From positions 3,038,001-3,102,000 of the forward strand of contig OX388312.1 of assembly GCA_947579605.1 (NCBI GenBank): 64,000 nucleotides of DNA. The letters run 5' to 3'. The stretch is from Athripsodes cinereus. Its lineage: Eukaryota; Arthropoda; Insecta; Trichoptera; Leptoceridae. Below are positions 62,101-64,000 of the stretch, in pieces. Position 1 is the first letter of the stretch. The number at the start of each line of letters is the position of its first letter. Both the position numbers and the translations under genes were made by a program. The notes under the pieces are model-generated. The model ran no database searches. It was not told the DNA's origin and saw nothing but the letters and a program-made list of their open reading frames with translations.

Positions 62101-63368
62101 GACAGACCTTGGGACAACATTTTAGCATACGATATTAAATTCGGATTTTGGTCAATTATATTGTTATTTACTACTGTTTGATCTATTTGATTAGGTTTAT
62201 TAATAAAAGCTGTATTTTCAATAATAATAGTTTTACTGATATTTTCATTCGCGAGTTCTGGTTCATATTGTTCCAACACAATATCATTGTTTACATTTGC
62301 ACTAAGTGGCGATGTGTTGTCATTTGTTGATGGCGTAATACCCGTGAGAGACTCGGGCATAGGTTGGGGCAAGTGAAAGCCTTGAGCAGCAAAATACTCG
62401 GCTGTATATGTCAACGGAGGTAATTCATATTCATTGACGTTTCGCAAAGTATCAGATTCACTTAACTGTCCAACGTCTCCACTTATTTGAGAAATACTAT
62501 CTTTCACTAATTCTTTTGCAGGGGAAGTTACACGCTCAACACTGACACTAATGATTTCTCTAGTGGAAGGTTCACTGTATTGAACTTGAGACACTTTTTG
62601 GATCGATTTTGTAACACGTTCCTCTATTTGAGGATTAACAATCACACCAAAGTCACTAGGCATTTCACTTTGATTTCTTTCAATTATTTTACGCGGTTGA
62701 ACGTTAAGTGGAGAAAATTGATATTCTTGAACATTTTTAGACAACATAGCCAATCTCCTTTCTTCAATACCTTTCAGCACATCAGCGTATGATGTGGATC
62801 CAGGAGCCCAAAGAGGGCTTCTAGACCTGCTCCTGTTCTTGTCTTCTGGTAATAAAAGACCTGTAGTTTTAAGCATTGAGGGCTCAGTGACATTTACCGT
62901 AGTTTTTTCCAAAGGTTTCGTGTACGACTTTTCTTCAATTGGTTTTTGAGTTTCATAAGATTTTTCTGTAATTTTCTTTTCAACTAGTGTTTCACCCTTG
63001 GCTGTTTTTGACTTCTTTGATTCGCGTCTTTTGGGAGATCTGTTCCGCCGATTTTCTTTAACTTTCTCTGCAGAGTGCATCATCATGTTAAATGCTGTTT
63101 CATTGTCATCCAGCTCACGTGGAGTTGGAGGAGGTATTGTTTTGGTTGTAGTTGGCCATGCGGTCTTTGTAGATGGATCTTGGTATCGCCCCTCGATGCT
63201 GGGAATGCTAGCAGTGGGGCTGGTGGTCAGCTCCACTGCACGTGAGGTGGATGTGGTCTCGATGGCAGTGGGAGTGGCAGTCAGAGAGTAGTATGGATCT
63301 GCTCGATGAATGACAGTCGCCAATTCCTCAATACGCTGCAGCCACACCTCCATGCTCAGATGTAGTGC
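47187..63368 (-). CDS. Msp300: Giant exon A of Msp300-like nesprin (5,394 codons)
   Basis: A 16,182-base internal exon with no stop. The acceptor lies just upstream (ggggttcag before GCACTACATC) and the donor just after AAG (GTGAAT). Both ends are phase 0. Residues 1-28 look like a spectrin helix (EVWLQRIEELA), and the last residues (DMQRAVLNLK) lead into the helix of the next exon. Everything between is rich in Ser, Thr, Glu, Lys and Val and probably disordered. About thirty Lys/His clusters such as KKKHKK occur mainly at residues 500-1860 and 3370-5020. Arrays of the YAGLPIDKTTDDWMSLLD unit lie at residues about 2230-3140 and 4510-4840. Five [ST][YW]A motifs are scattered. An ATG at 63395 precedes the acceptor and is intronic, not a start. 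I see no enzyme domain or membrane segment. The spectrin assignment of this exon rests on its two ends and its neighbours. Confidence 0.85.
48892..49770 (-). repeat. Coding tandem array B of the YAGLP...DDWMSLLD unit (4 copies)
   Basis: Inside giant exon A. The DNA encoding DDWMSLL recurs at 49744, 49462, 49177 and 48892, that is at spacings of 282, 285 and 285 bases. Each unit has the core YAGLPIDKTTDDWMSLLD, an acidic tail (DEEMTLDDEED), then a linker ending in a Thr/Val/His stretch. Linker sequences match those of array A in the same order, which indicates a copied block. Confidence 0.9.
53960..56690 (-). repeat. Coding tandem array A of the YAGLP...DDWMSLLD unit (9 copies plus a degenerate one)
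   Basis: Inside giant exon A. Core positions are 56626, 56371, 56098, 55816, 55531, 55246, 54961, 54682 and 54207. Near 53985 there is a divergent relative (SNVWMDMLSETL). Spacing runs from 255 to 285 bases, with one longer step of 475. The three units starting at 54961, 55246 and 55531 are almost identical at DNA level. The copies at 56371 (NWTSLL) and 54207 (DWMNVLEES) have drifted furthest. All spacings are multiples of three or nearly so, and the frame is intact throughout. Confidence 0.9.
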
Positions 63369-64000
63369 CTGAACCCCAAGTATTGTTTTTCTCAATGATC
63401 GTTATATTATAAATATGCATAGATATATATATCGACAATTCAAACAATGTACTAGGATTGTCAATGGATTTTATCATATGACAATGTCTATCTTTGCTAG
63501 TGGCAGCGATGGCAAATATGTGATTCGCGTTTCATTGTAACGTATTTGTATAAACATTTGGTATCGAGAGGGGCCTAAGGGGACCGCGTCTGCGCTCTAT
63601 AGTCCCGGCCCAATCTCGCTAAGTGTCTTGCAGAGGCTCCGCTACAGGAGCTCCGCGCTGCAATAGCAGCTTAATTCGCTCGTTGCGAGCTTGAATTTTA
63701 CTTTGTAGTGATTTAATTTGCTCCCGACACGCCTTATTGAGGACAAGTGATTCCAAACAAAAGAAAATAATGATTTGCGAGGATAGTGGCGGAGAGGATA
63801 AGGAAAAAAAGCGAAAGAAAAAATGCAATATGAAATAAACATTAACAAAAATTATAACCAAAAACAAGGGACGTTGCCAAAATGAATTACAATAAAGAAC
63901 AGAACATAGAAAAAAACAATAATATAAACATATAAATTATATATAAACAAATAAAGCAAATAATTAACAATTGTTTTTTGAAAACATCCCATGTTTTGTG
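63369..64000 (-). other. Upstream intron sequence (5' of giant exon A)
   Basis: The 3' part of the intron before giant exon A. Apart from a degenerate coding-like relic (63545-63760) it is AT-rich with no recognisable exon. The preceding exon lies beyond the window. Confidence 0.5.
63545..63760 (-). pseudogene. Degenerate coding-like fragment of unknown origin
   Basis: A GC-richer island in an AT-rich intron. The minus strand reads a helical basic stretch (REQIKSLQSKIQARNERIKL), then GAPVAEPLQDT, a TAG stop, and continues in the same frame with RDWAGTIERRRGPLRPLS. The open frame on both sides of a single stop, together with the base composition, suggests a decayed coding insert, probably a mobile element or retroposed gene. 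I do not recognise the family. No splice donor makes it a convincing upstream exon of the spectrin gene (GTAGCG after GCTCCT is the only in-phase option and is weak). Confidence 0.35.

Larger units (their letters stand above)
18639..63368 (-). other. Msp300: Gene model: nesprin-type giant spectrin-repeat gene (partial, six exons)
   Basis: Six minus-strand exons join in one frame: 63368-47187, 45395-45285, 30340-30158, 29185-20222, 20102-19927 and 18765-18639. Introns are 1,791, 14,944, 972, 119 and 1,161 bases. The first five junctions are phase 0 except that exon 20102-19927 leaves in phase 2 and exon 18765-18639 enters with the one completing base. The product is a rod of spectrin repeats broken by two huge low-complexity inserts. 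Known family: nesprins (insect Msp300, vertebrate SYNE1/2) anchor nuclei to actin and microtubules through a KASH tail and N-terminal CH domains. Neither end lies in the window, so both ends of the gene are missing. Other giant spectrin proteins (spectraplakin, dystrophin) are less likely given the inserts and exon layout, but a search would be needed to settle it. Confidence 0.75.

Noticed and set aside
63369..63395. ATG at 63395 as the start of the giant open frame
   Set aside because: The sequence between 63395 and 63369 is intronic in composition, and an acceptor lies at 63370-63369 in frame with spectrin-like sequence, so this is an internal exon.

Overview
The window is AT-rich eukaryotic DNA, most consistent with a moth or butterfly (Lepidoptera). 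It has long introns full of 5'-truncated non-LTR retrotransposons (RTE and Jockey-like types), foldback elements and a tRNA-derived SINE. It also holds most of the rod of one enormous spectrin-repeat gene on the minus strand. I assign that gene to the nesprin/SYNE family (insect Msp300) from its architecture and the character of its spectrin repeats. No database search was possible. The diagnostic ends (actin-binding CH domains and the KASH membrane anchor) lie outside the window.

Gene layout, minus strand, in transcription order: giant exon A 63368-47187 (5,394 codons); exon 45395-45285 (37 codons); exon 30340-30158 (61 codons); giant exon B 29185-20222 (2,988 codons); exon 20102-19927; exon 18765-18639. 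All junctions have GT/AG boundaries and matching phases, and together they encode about 8,580 residues. Both giant exons start and end in phase 0, so either could be skipped without breaking the frame. Each is a spectrin rod interrupted by a very long, probably disordered, repeat-rich insert.

The inserts are the most unusual part. Exon A carries two separated arrays of a roughly 95-residue unit with the core YAGLPIDKTTDDWMSLLD followed by an acidic tail, about thirty Lys/His-rich clusters, and five copies of a short [ST][YW]A motif. Exon B carries 18 Gln-Thr motifs (mostly QTSP) in two groups. They resemble binding sites for the dynein light chain LC8. If functional, these arrays would make the protein a multivalent scaffold between nucleus and cytoskeleton.

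The flanks and introns contain no other gene I can firmly support. Positions 1-18638 lie downstream of the last visible exon. They hold relics of RTE and Jockey-type elements, four large inverted repeats, and one candidate small plus-strand exon (15210-15265). The 14.9 kb intron (45284-30341) holds copies of a dispersed hairpin-bearing repeat family, a SINE, a tRNA-like relic, two perfect TGACGTCA palindromes near 31.7 and 33.0 kb, and unassigned AT-rich DNA. A tandem array of three identical 64-base units lies at 45942-46133, in the intron between exon A and the 37-codon exon.
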